Part shown: one piece after another, positions 1 through 6,470 of the stretch
How positions within the stretch are numbered: the first letter of the stretch is position 1
Layout: each line of letters opens with the position of its first letter
Origin: Solirubrobacterales bacterium 70-9
GTDB lineage: Bacteria > Actinomycetota > Thermoleophilia > Solirubrobacterales > 70-9
DNA: 15,285 nucleotides
Reading direction: 5' to 3'
Assembly (NCBI GenBank): GCA_001898095.1
Contig: MKSH01000016.1
Location: forward strand, 1 to 15,285
The notes under the pieces: model-generated
The model's input: only the letters and a program-made list of their open reading frames with translations
The model's database searches: none
What the model was told of the DNA's origin: nothing
Position numbers and translations under genes: made by a program

Positions 1-1168
1 CGCCGAGGATCTGGATCGCCCGCTCGGTGGCCCAGACGGCGACCTCGCCCGCCTTCAGCTTCGACATCGAGCCCTCGGCGTTCTCGAACTTCTTCCCGGT
101 GCGTCCCATCCAGGCGGCGCGCCAGACCAGCAGCCGGGCCGCGTCGATCTCCAGTTTCATGTCGGCGAGGGTGAAGGCGATCGACTGGTTCTCGACGATC
201 GCGCGGCCGAACTGGCGGCGCTCTTTCGAGTACTCCAGCGCGTATTCGTAAGCCGCCCGGGCGATCCCGAGCGCCTGCGCGCCGACCACCGGCCGGCTCG
301 CCTCGAAGGTCTGCATCGCCGCCTGCGATTTCGACTTCTTGCCTTCGCGCACGCGCGCCAGGCGTTCGTCGAGCTTCTCCTTGCCGCCCAGCAGGCAGGA
401 ACCCGGGACGCGGCAGTCGTCGAGGTGGACGTCGGCGGTGTGCGAGGCGCGCAGGCCGTGCTTCTTCACCTTGGCGCCCTGCTCGCAGCCCGCCGTGCCC
501 GGCGGGATGACGAAGGCGGCGTGGCCGCGCGAGCCGAGCTCCCGGTCGACCGAGGCGATCACCACGTGGACGTTGGCGATGCCGCCGTTGGTCGCCCAGG
601 CCTTCTGGCCGTTCAGCACCCACTCGTCCTTGGCCTCGTCGTACTTGGCCGTGGTGCGGATCGCCGAGACGTCGGAGCCCGCGTCGGGCTCGGAGGCGCA
701 GAACGCGGCCAGCTTGACGTCGTCCGGCGTGCCGAAGCACTGCGGGATCCACTCCCCCATCTGCTCCGGCGTCCCCTGCCCGAAGATCGCGGCGACGGCG
801 AGCGAGGTGCCCATGATCGCCATGCCGATGCCGGCATCGCCCCAGAAGAGCTCCTCGTTGGCGATCGGCAGCGCCAGGCCGGTGTCGTCGGCCCAGAACT
901 GGCCCATCGCTTCGAAGCTGTAGAGGCCGATCCTGGCGGCCTCCTGGATCACCGGCCAGGGCGTTTCCTCGCGCTCGTCCCATTCGTGGGCGGCGGGCCG
1001 GACGACGCCCTCGGCGAAGCCGTGCACCCACTCTTTGATGTCCTTCTGGTCCTGGGTGAGCTCGATCGTGAAGTGCGGTCCGCCGTCGGCGACGGGCGGC
1101 TCACCGGCCATCCCGGTCAGGATCTCGCCCGGGTCCGCCTCCGGAACAGTCGTGGTGGCGTCACTCAC
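1..1168 (-). CDS. Acyl-CoA dehydrogenase, C-terminus beyond left edge
   Basis: This is a flavin-dependent acyl-CoA dehydrogenase, which introduces the alpha,beta double bond into an acyl-CoA and passes electrons to ETF. 389 residues are visible. After a loose N-terminal tail of about 35 residues come the FAD/substrate-loop motif CASEPDAGSD (157-166), LNGQKAWATNG (185-195), and the C-terminal helical-domain motif ERRQFG (316-321). The last codons read IQILG, just before the usual GG-x-G-x-x(R/D)-x-x-x-x-E segment, so the likely catalytic Glu lies outside the window. A charged stretch at 262-286 (KEKLDERLARVREGKK and onward) replaces the short turn usual before the FAD-contacting helix. From memory, some actinobacterial FadE-type enzymes carry this insert. 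The start is GTG at 1168: an in-frame TGA lies six codons upstream and no earlier start exists between. No Shine-Dalgarno is visible, but a TACTAT box precedes the start. Substrate chain length cannot be told. Confidence 0.93.
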   Translation of the reverse strand, partial: MSDATTTVPEADPGEILTGMAGEPPVADGGPHFTIELTQDQKDIKEWVHGFAEGVVRPAAHEWDEREETPWPVIQEAARIGLYSFEAMGQFWADDTGLALPIANEELFWGDAGIGMAIMGTSLAVAAIFGQGTPEQMGEWIPQCFGTPDDVKLAAFCASEPDAGSDVSAIRTTAKYDEAKDEWVLNGQKAWATNGGIANVHVVIASVDRELGSRGHAAFVIPPGTAGCEQGAKVKKHGLRASHTADVHLDDCRVPGSCLLGGKEKLDERLARVREGKKSKSQAAMQTFEASRPVVGAQALGIARAAYEYALEYSKERRQFGRAIVENQSIAFTLADMKLEIDAARLLVWRAAWMGRTGKKFENAEGSMSKLKAGEVAVWATERAIQILG

Positions 1169-1181
1169 GGGCGCGATAGTA
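1169..1181 (-). promoter_or_regulatory. Candidate leaderless promoter (-10 box) of the acyl-CoA dehydrogenase
   Basis: Reading leftward, TACTAT (1176-1181) is followed by seven bases, CGCGCCC, and then the GTG start. A TANNNT box 6-7 nt before a start codon is the arrangement known for leaderless actinobacterial transcripts. No -35 match is seen at 16-18 nt spacing, and there is no ribosome binding site. If this box is used, none of the structured DNA upstream is in the mRNA leader. Confidence 0.5.
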
Positions 1182-1280
1182 CATCAATCCGTGTCATCTT
1201 TCTCGGACAGCGGTAATGCGACACAATCGTGTGCGGAGCGGCGGGGATGGAAGGGACGGGAAGGGATGCGGCGCGGGAGA

Positions 1281-1411
1281 GCTGGCGCCCGAAGCTGGAA
1301 GGGACGCGGGGCGGCAGAAGCTGGCGCCCCGGTAAGGGCCGCGGCGCGGCCGGGCTGGCGCCCGAGGTAAGGGACGGGGCGCGGGGGAAGCTGGCGCCCG
1401 GGGTAAGGGAC
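1281..1411. repeat. Degenerate tandem repeat, about four copies of 34-39 bp
   Basis: The core GCTGGCGCC recurs at 1281, 1320, 1354 and 1390, giving spacings of 39, 34 and 36 bp. In the last three copies it is followed by a variant of GGTAAGGGACG. The spacing is not a constant multiple of three, so this is not a coding repeat. The core contains the palindrome GGCGCC. The array ends directly against palindrome A. Confidence 0.6.
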
Positions 1412-1412
1412 G

Positions 1413-1464
1413 CGGCCCTCTCGACGGCGACCCGGGCAGGCTGAGGTCGCCGTCGAGAGGGCCG
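1413..1464 (-). repeat. Long palindrome A, 19-bp stem with 14-nt loop
   Basis: The arms 1413-1431 and 1446-1464 are perfect reverse complements and enclose the 14-nt loop 1432-1445. GGGA at 1407-1410 and TCCC at 1465-1468 can extend the stem past a two-base bulge. Read on the minus strand, the loop is CTCAGCCTGCCCGG, identical to the loop of palindrome B on the plus strand. There is no U tract after it, so it is not a standard intrinsic terminator. It may be an extragenic palindromic repeat or a structured RNA element. Confidence 0.85.
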
Positions 1465-1564
1465 TCCCATGAGGAGACGGGAAAGGGTGCGTGATCGGTG
1501 CGGGTCTCGCCGGGAAGCGTGCAGGGAAGTAAAGGAGTCGTGCGGAACTCCACGTTTCCTCATC

Positions 1565-1797
1565 GAACGTCACATCCGTCCCATCGGTCAGGGCTTTGCT
1601 GTGGAGCGAAAGTAGCTCTATACGAGAGAAAAGCTCCACAGCACGCCCTGGGCGGGCGGAACCTGTGCCGTAGGCGTGACGTCTCATTGACGTTTCCGGC
1701 ATCTCCGTGTCGTCTCTCGGGAGATCGTGCCGCCTCCCTCGCGACTTCCCGCGAACGGGGCGTTCCCCCGCCGCGATCCCCCCGCAATGTGACGTCC
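1565..1797. promoter_or_regulatory. Cluster of TGACGT-type motifs
   Basis: ATGTGACGTTC (minus strand, 1565-1575) and ATGTGACGTCC (plus strand, 1787-1797) match at 10 of 11 positions. GTGACGTCT (1676-1684) and TTGACGTTT (1687-1695) share the TGACGT core, so there are four occurrences within 233 bp. They could be operator sites for an unidentified regulator. The motif is short and chance is not excluded. Confidence 0.25.
1589..1650. other. Long imperfect hairpin, possible small RNA or cis element
   Basis: The arms 1597-1607 and 1633-1643 (TGCTGTGGAGC against its complement) form 11 perfect pairs. After a small internal loop (two bases against one), CAGGGC and GCCCTG add six pairs. The 25-nt apical region 1608-1632 is A-rich compared with its surroundings and contains CTCT/AGAG, which could form a small inner stem. 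Both strands can fold, so orientation is unknown. I recognise no known riboswitch. Confidence 0.5.
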
Positions 1798-1828
1798 CTG
1801 CGCCAGCCTCCCCCGCAAAACCTCGCAA

Positions 1829-1884
1829 CCCGGGCGTCTCGGAGGCGGCCTCAGCCTGCCCGGGTCGCCTCCGAGACGCCCGGG
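1829..1884 (+). repeat. Long palindrome B, same loop as palindrome A
   Basis: The arms 1829-1847 and 1866-1884 are perfect 19-nt reverse complements. A G·U and a C-G pair add two more next to the loop. The loop 1850-1863, CTCAGCCTGCCCGG, is identical to that of palindrome A read on the opposite strand. Aligned to A, the stem shows paired changes that keep pairing (C-G to A-T, A-T to G-C, and two C-G to G-C flips). It lies about 90 nt past the stop of the cysteine-rich gene, so a role in ending that transcript is possible. Confidence 0.85.
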
Positions 1885-1925
1885 CGCACCTCGGACGGCC
1901 GACCCGGCCCGGAGCACAGCCGGGC

Positions 1926-1954
1926 GCCGGCTTCAGGCAGCCCCGAACGCCGGC
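1926..1954 (-). terminator. Small hairpin downstream of the cysteine-rich gene
   Basis: GCCGGC occurs at 1926-1931 and 1949-1954. It is self-complementary, so the two copies can pair, extended by TTC/GAA past a one-base bulge, around a 10-nt loop. It begins 17 nt after the stop codon. There is no U tract, so a terminator role is only inferred from position. Confidence 0.3.
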
Positions 1955-1971
1955 CGGGACGAAGGCGAGAC

Positions 1972-2349
1972 TCAGACGGCGTCGCGAAGGTCGAAGGCGC
2001 GCAGGCCCTCGGCGCCCTTGTCGGTGCAGTCGAAGAAGCGGCGGTTGACGCAGTCATATGACTCGCCCTCGCCGTTGTAGGCCTGCTCGACCGCGAAGCC
2101 GCAGTGGGGCAGCGGCGTGCCGGTCATCTTCACGCCGCCGAAGCCGCCCTTCTCCAGCACCGCCGCGAGCTCGATCTGGGCGCCGAACACTTCCTGCATG
2201 CAGCCGACGTACTGGCGCCCGTCGAGACGGTCGACGTAGCTGTAGAGGTAGCGGCAGCCCATTTCGATGCAGCCGCGCGGCTCGACCATCTTGTCGCAGA
2301 AGGAGCGGCACTGGCGGCACTCGCCGACCTCGGTGCGGGTTACGGACAT
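1972..2349 (-). CDS. Small cysteine-rich protein of unknown function
   Basis: This 125-residue protein is not one I recognise. It has nine cysteines: C11, C14, C18, C27, C32, C50, C83 (preceded by H82), C100 and C108. The N-terminal spacing C-x2-C-x3-C-x8-C-x4-C suggests a bound metal (zinc or an iron-sulfur cluster). A set of disulfides is less likely, since there is no signal peptide or membrane segment. The ATG at 2349 is chosen because a TAAACT -10 box ends six bases before it and TTGGTT lies 17 nt further upstream, which would make the mRNA leaderless; no Shine-Dalgarno is present. The gene follows dnaE by 49 bp but appears to have its own promoter. The ordered aromatic and glycine pattern and high-GC codon use support a real gene. 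Confidence 0.8.
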   Translation of the reverse strand: MSVTRTEVGECRQCRSFCDKMVEPRGCIEMGCRYLYSYVDRLDGRQYVGCMQEVFGAQIELAAVLEKGGFGGVKMTGTPLPHCGFAVEQAYNGEGESYDCVNRRFFDCTDKGAEGLRAFDLRDAV

Positions 2350-2384
2350 AGGGAAAGTTTAGGGAGGTGGGACCGCGGAACCAA
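2350..2384 (-). promoter_or_regulatory. Candidate leaderless promoter of the cysteine-rich gene
   Basis: On the minus strand, TTGGTT (2379-2384) and TAAACT (2356-2361) are separated by 17 nt. TAAACT is followed by TTCCCT and then the ATG at 2349. Transcription would start at or within a base or two of the ATG. This is the best sigma-70-like match in the window. The -35 box touches the foot of the dnaE stop-codon hairpin. Confidence 0.6.
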
Positions 2385-2408
2385 GCCGTTTGAGAGGCTC
2401 AAGCGGCT
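2384..2408 (-). terminator. Hairpin over the dnaE stop codon
   Basis: The 11-nt arms 2384-2394 and 2398-2408 pair with one mismatch (a C·A on the minus-strand RNA, a G·U on the plus) and enclose a 3-nt loop. The dnaE stop TGA (2399-2401) lies inside one arm. No clear U tract follows, so it is a termination or mRNA-end candidate rather than a textbook intrinsic terminator. Confidence 0.5.
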
Positions 2409-5400
2409 ACGGCGTCGGCGCCCAGCAACTGGCCGATCTCGTAACGGAGATTGGGGGACGCGTCGACCTTGTACTTGTCGCCGCAGCGGATCGTCTTCGT
2501 CCCGTCCGACATCTCCACCACGAAGGTGACCTCGGACTCGCCACGGTGATCCTCGAAGAGCGCCTTCAGCTCCTCCTGGACCACCGGGTCGAACGCCTTC
2601 GCAGCCGGCAGGGAGAACCGGAACGGTCCGCCGGGGCCGGGGCCCGCCGAGGAGGAGCGCATCGCGGGCGCGTTCTTCGCCGCCCGCTCGACCTCCGCCG
2701 CGTCCGGTTCGAAGCGCTGCGCCTCCTGGACCACGAGCTTCGTCTCGCCGCGGTCCTTGTGGTCGACGCGGCCACGGACGATCACGATCGCGTCGGGTGC
2801 GATCACCTGGGCGCTCTCCGCCTCGTCGGCCTTGAAGACGAGCATCTCGACCTGGCCCTCGACGTCGTCGAGCGTCGCGAACATCATCTGGCTGCCGCTC
2901 TTGGTGCGGATCTTTTTGCACTCGACGACGATCCCGCCGACCGTCACCCAGGCGCCGTCCGGCTTGCGGTCGAGCTCGGTGAGGCTGCAGTCGACTTTCG
3001 CCCGCAGCGCCGGTCCGACTTCGGTCAGCGGGTGCGAGGACAGGTAGGTGCCGAGCACCTCCTTCTCCATCGCCAGCAGCTCGGCGCGGTCGAACTCGGC
3101 GGCCGGGATCGGCGGGCGCGCCTGCGCCTGCGCCGCTCCCCCACCGCCGCCGCCTTCGTCGCCGAAGTCGAAGATCGAGCCCTGGCCCAGCTGCGCGTCT
3201 TCCTGCGCCTTCTGGCCCGAGGCCTGGGCGGCGGGCAGCGCCTCCAGCATGCCCTTGCGACTGGCGCCGGTGTCGTCGAGGGCACCGCATTTGATCAGGC
3301 ATTCGATCGCCCGTTTGTTCACCGCGCGCGAGTCGACCCGTTCGCAGAAGTCGTAGATCGAGCTGATCGGGGCGTCCTCGCGGGCCCGCAGGATCGCCTC
3401 GACCGCCGCGTGGCCGACGTTCTTCACTGCGTCGAGGCCGAAGCGGATCGCGTTGTCGGCGACGACGAAGCTGTGGTCGGATGCGTTGACGTCGGGCGGC
3501 AGCACGTCGATGTCCATTTCCGCGCAGCGGTTGACGAAGAAGGGCACCTTGTCTTTGGTGTTCATCACCGAGGAGATCACCGCCGCCATGTACTCGGCCG
3601 GGTAGTTGGCCTTGAGGTAGGCGGTGCGGTAGGAGATCAGCCCGTAACAGGCGGCGTGCGACTTGTTGAAGGAGTAGTCGGCCGCCGCTTCGTTCAGTTT
3701 CCAGAGGTCGGCGGCGACGTTCGGGGCGGTGTTCGATTCCTTCAGCCCCTGCATGAATTTGTCCTTCATGGTCGCCATCAGGTCGCGCTTCTTCTTGCCG
3801 ATGGCCTTGCGCAGATCGTCCGCCTCGGTACCGGAGAAGCCCGCCATCGAGCGCGAGATGTCCATCAACTGCTCCTGATAGATGACGCAGCCGTGGGTCT
3901 CCTCGGTGATCCGACGCAGGCGCGGGTCCGGGTAGCGGACGGTCGAGGGGTCTTTCTTCCCCTTCGCGTAGGCGGGGATGTAGGCCATCGCGCCGGGGCG
4001 GTAGAGGGCGCCGAGGGCGACCAGGTCGCGGAACTCGGTCGGGCCGACTTTGCGCAGCGCGTCGCGCATCCCGTCGGACTCGAACTGGAAGACGCCGGTC
4101 GAGTCACCGCGGGCGAGCATCGCGTAGGTCTTCTTGTCGTCGAGCGGGATCGCGTCGATCTGGATCTCCTCGCCGCGCGAGCGCCGGATGATGTCCATCG
4201 CGTCCTCGATCACGTCGAGGTTGCGGAGGCCGAGGAAGTCCATCTTCAGCAGGCCGAGCTCCTCGACCGGGCCCATCGAGTACTGGGTCACGATCTTGTA
4301 CTGGCGCTCCGATTTCTTGCCGTCGGCGGTGGTCGCCGGCGCCGTCTTGTCCTCGGCCAGCTGCAGCGGCACCACCTCGTGCAGGGGCACCCCGGAGATC
4401 ACCACCGCGGCGGCGTGGATCGAGTTGTTGCGGACGATCCCCTCGAGGCCCTGGGCGACGTCGATGATCTTCTTCGAGTCGGGCTCGGCGTCGTAGGTCG
4501 ATTTGAGGTCTTCGCCCGGCTTCAGGCATTCGGCGAAGGACGGGCTGCGGCCCATGATCGGCTCGGGGATGAGCTTCGCCAGGCGGTCGCCGGTGCCGTA
4601 GTCGTAGCCGAGCACGCGGGCGGCGTCGCGGGTGGCGGCGCGCGGCGCCATTTTGCCGAAGGTGATGATCTGGGCGACCGACTCGCGGCCGTATTTGTCG
4701 GCGACGTAGCGGATCATCCGCTCGCGGCCGCGGACCGAGAAGTCGATGTCGATATCCGGCATCGACTTGCGACCGGGATTGAGGAAGCGCTCGAAGATCA
4801 GCCCTTCGGCGAGCGGGTCGAGGTCGGTGATGCGAAGCACGTAGGAGACGATCGAGCCCGCCGCCGAGCCACGGCCCGGGCCGACCGCGATGCCGTTCTG
4901 CTTGGCCCAGTTGATGAAGTCCCAGACGATCAGGAAGTAGCTGGAGAAGCCCATCTCCTCGATCACCCCGAGCTCGAAGTCGAGCCGCTCGACCGCTTCG
5001 GCCGGCGGCGGGTCGCCGTAGCGGGCGCGCAGGCCCTCGTCGGCGATCCGGCGCAGCATGTCCTTCGGCTCCTCGCCGGTCTCGGTCGGGTAGGTCGGCA
5101 GCAGGATGCCGCCGAGCTCGATGTGCAACGAGCAGCGTTCGGCGATCTCCAGCGACATCGGCACCGCTTCCGGCCACTCGGCGAACGCCTCGTGCATTTC
5201 GGCGTTGTCTTTGATGTAGAACTCGTTCGTGTCGAAGCTCATCTTCGGCGCGGCGAGGGTCGACTTCGTCTGCACGCAGAGCAGCGCCGCGTGGTTGTCG
5301 AAGTCGTCGCGGGTCAGGTAGTGGACGTCGGCGGTGGCGACCAGCGGCCGGCCGATCTCCTTCGCATAGCGGACGATCCCCTCGTTGGCCTTGTCCTGGT

Positions 5401-5950
5401 CGTCGATGCCGTTCTTCTGCACCTCCATGTAGACCTGCTCGGGGCCGAAGGCCTGGATCAGGTCGTCGAGGTGGGCGCGGGCGTCGTCCTCGCGCTCTTC
5501 GACCAGGCGCCGGCAGAGCCGCGAGGCGAGGCAGCCGCTGAGCACGATGACGCCCTCGGAGTGGCGCTCCAGCAGCTCCATGTCGACGTTCGCCTTGCCG
5601 CGCGAGAAGCCCTCGAGGAAGCCCGCCGAGGTCAGCTTCACCAGGTTCGAGAAGCCGGTGTCGTTCTCCGCCAGCAGGGTGATGTGGTTGCGCTCGTAAC
5701 GCGTCTGTTCCTTGATCGCGTTGCGGTCGTCGACCAGGTAGGCCTCGAGCCCGACGATCGGTTTGATCCCGTGCTTGTTGCAGGCCTTGTAGAGCTCGAC
5801 CGCGCCGTTCATCACGCCGTGGTCGGTGAGCCCGAGGGCGGGCTGGCCCAGCGCCGCCGCGCGCTCCGCCATCGCGTCGATCTTGCAGTGCCCGTCGAGC
5901 AGCGAGTACTCGCTGTGGGCGTGGAGATGGACGGCGGCGGGCGTGGTCAC
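2399..5950 (-). CDS. dnaE: DNA polymerase III alpha subunit (DnaE1 type)
   Basis: This is the replicative DNA polymerase, a full-length C-family enzyme of 1183 residues. Domains in order: an N-terminal PHP domain (about 1-270); palm and fingers with catalytic aspartates in PDIDIDF (D401, D403) and MDFLGL (D571); a helix-hairpin-helix region near 850; a glycine-rich linker after the probable beta-clamp motif QGSIFDF (923-929); and an OB fold near 985-1030. The C-terminus ends in a short tau-binding-like tail. The PHP metal ligands look intact (H10, H12, D19, H44, E69, H89, D208, H210). That fits the proofreading PHP exonuclease known for mycobacterial DnaE1, so activity here is an inference. 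The start is GTG at 5950, placing HLHAHSEYSLLDG at the usual distance from the N-terminus. No ribosome binding site is obvious. A 71-bp gap separates it from the upstream coiled-coil gene. Confidence 0.98.
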   Translation of the reverse strand: MTTPAAVHLHAHSEYSLLDGHCKIDAMAERAAALGQPALGLTDHGVMNGAVELYKACNKHGIKPIVGLEAYLVDDRNAIKEQTRYERNHITLLAENDTGFSNLVKLTSAGFLEGFSRGKANVDMELLERHSEGVIVLSGCLASRLCRRLVEEREDDARAHLDDLIQAFGPEQVYMEVQKNGIDDQDKANEGIVRYAKEIGRPLVATADVHYLTRDDFDNHAALLCVQTKSTLAAPKMSFDTNEFYIKDNAEMHEAFAEWPEAVPMSLEIAERCSLHIELGGILLPTYPTETGEEPKDMLRRIADEGLRARYGDPPPAEAVERLDFELGVIEEMGFSSYFLIVWDFINWAKQNGIAVGPGRGSAAGSIVSYVLRITDLDPLAEGLIFERFLNPGRKSMPDIDIDFSVRGRERMIRYVADKYGRESVAQIITFGKMAPRAATRDAARVLGYDYGTGDRLAKLIPEPIMGRSPSFAECLKPGEDLKSTYDAEPDSKKIIDVAQGLEGIVRNNSIHAAAVVISGVPLHEVVPLQLAEDKTAPATTADGKKSERQYKIVTQYSMGPVEELGLLKMDFLGLRNLDVIEDAMDIIRRSRGEEIQIDAIPLDDKKTYAMLARGDSTGVFQFESDGMRDALRKVGPTEFRDLVALGALYRPGAMAYIPAYAKGKKDPSTVRYPDPRLRRITEETHGCVIYQEQLMDISRSMAGFSGTEADDLRKAIGKKKRDLMATMKDKFMQGLKESNTAPNVAADLWKLNEAAADYSFNKSHAACYGLISYRTAYLKANYPAEYMAAVISSVMNTKDKVPFFVNRCAEMDIDVLPPDVNASDHSFVVADNAIRFGLDAVKNVGHAAVEAILRAREDAPISSIYDFCERVDSRAVNKRAIECLIKCGALDDTGASRKGMLEALPAAQASGQKAQEDAQLGQGSIFDFGDEGGGGGGAAQAQARPPIPAAEFDRAELLAMEKEVLGTYLSSHPLTEVGPALRAKVDCSLTELDRKPDGAWVTVGGIVVECKKIRTKSGSQMMFATLDDVEGQVEMLVFKADEAESAQVIAPDAIVIVRGRVDHKDRGETKLVVQEAQRFEPDAAEVERAAKNAPAMRSSSAGPGPGGPFRFSLPAAKAFDPVVQEELKALFEDHRGESEVTFVVEMSDGTKTIRCGDKYKVDASPNLRYEIGQLLGADAVAA

Positions 5951-6021
5951 AACCCGATCGATGATGCCAAGCGCGTGGGACAGAACCGACCGGCTTCCCC
6001 GCTAAATCCGGCTCCTTTCGC

Positions 6022-6438
6022 TCAAGAATGCGACAGGATCAGGTTCACGATCGCCGCGGCGACGACCGTGCCCAGGGTCCCGGCGAAAAATCGGGTCATC
6101 TGCCGCTGCATGGCGTCGAAGCGAGCGTTCACGCTCTGGTTCATCGCGTCGAAGCGGCCGTTGACACTTTCGTTCATCGCATCGAAGCGCTCGTTCACGG
6201 CGTCGAAGCGGGAGTCCATGCTTCCGCTGATGGCGTCGAAGCCCGCCTTCATCTCGGTGCGGAGGGCGCGGACGTCGTCCTCGACGCGGGTCAGGCGTTG
6301 ATTCGTCTGTTCGAAGCCGAAGTCCATCCGTTTCGAGATCTCGTCGATGCGTTGGTTCGACTGTTCGAAGCCGAAGTCGACCCGTTTGGAGAGCTCGTCG
6401 ATTCGCTTTTCGGTGCCGGGGTCGGCCATGATGACCAT
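6022..6438 (-). CDS. Coiled-coil protein with C-terminal membrane anchor
   Basis: This 138-residue protein is almost wholly repeat-built helix. Residues 12-29 and 30-47 are two near-identical 18-residue units (RIDELSKRVDFGFEQSNQ type). Residues 77-114 carry RFDAVNE, two 11-residue units beginning RFDAMN, and RFDAMQRQM. The periods 7, 11 and 18 all suit coiled coils. Residues 117-135 form a hydrophobic segment, so it is probably anchored by its C-terminal end with the coil in the cytoplasm. ATG at 6438 is favoured because TACGGT ends six bases before it; the in-frame ATG at 6426 (MADPG) is the alternative. It resembles the loose group of XhlA or SNARE-like tail-anchored coiled coils, but I cannot name a family or function. 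It is separated by 71 bp from dnaE downstream. Confidence 0.8.
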   Translation of the reverse strand: MVIMADPGTEKRIDELSKRVDFGFEQSNQRIDEISKRMDFGFEQTNQRLTRVEDDVRALRTEMKAGFDAISGSMDSRFDAVNERFDAMNESVNGRFDAMNQSVNARFDAMQRQMTRFFAGTLGTVVAAAIVNLILSHS

Positions 6439-6450
6439 GGATAGACCGTA
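6439..6450 (-). promoter_or_regulatory. Candidate leaderless -10 box of the coiled-coil gene
   Basis: TACGGT (6445-6450, minus strand) is followed by CTATCC and then the ATG at 6438, a six-base gap as at the cysteine-rich gene. No convincing -35 box is seen at 16-18 nt and there is no Shine-Dalgarno. Support is positional only. Confidence 0.4.
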
Positions 6451-6470
6451 GGGCGGGAAAGCGCAATGGT

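Larger units (their letters stand above)
1169..1971. other. 803-bp non-coding region with repeats and palindromes
   Basis: This is by far the largest gap in an otherwise packed window. Open frames exist on both strands, but they give Pro/Arg/Ala-rich low-complexity translations without motifs, and I do not accept them as genes. From left to right it holds the acyl-CoA dehydrogenase promoter, a degenerate 34-39 bp tandem repeat (1281-1411), palindrome A (1413-1464), a long hairpin (1589-1650), several TGACGT motifs (1565-1797), palindrome B (1829-1884) and a small hairpin after the cysteine-rich gene (1926-1954). No tRNA or recognisable riboswitch was found. It could host a small RNA or be a site where palindromic repeats have accumulated. 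Confidence 0.7.

Noticed and set aside
425..1216. Long plus-strand frame opposite the acyl-CoA dehydrogenase
   Set aside because: Antisense shadow with low-complexity Arg/Gly/Leu composition and no recognisable domain.
1281..1411. Tandem repeats as a possible CRISPR array
   Set aside because: The repeats are degenerate, spacing is 34-39 bp with no unique spacers, and no cas gene is nearby.
1550..1600. GTTCGA-type T-loop on the minus strand suggesting a tRNA
   Set aside because: The flanking five-base arms do not pair and no acceptor or anticodon stem can be built.
1184..1828. 214-codon minus-strand frame in the 803-bp gap
   Set aside because: Its composition is Pro/Arg/Ala low complexity through the tandem repeat and palindrome, which read similarly in all frames. 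There are no motifs and no ribosome binding site.
2390..6301. 1303-codon open frame on the plus strand opposite dnaE
   Set aside because: It is antisense to a certain dnaE. Its translation is Val/Arg/Asp/Leu-rich without motifs, the usual mirror of a GC-rich gene with high GC3.
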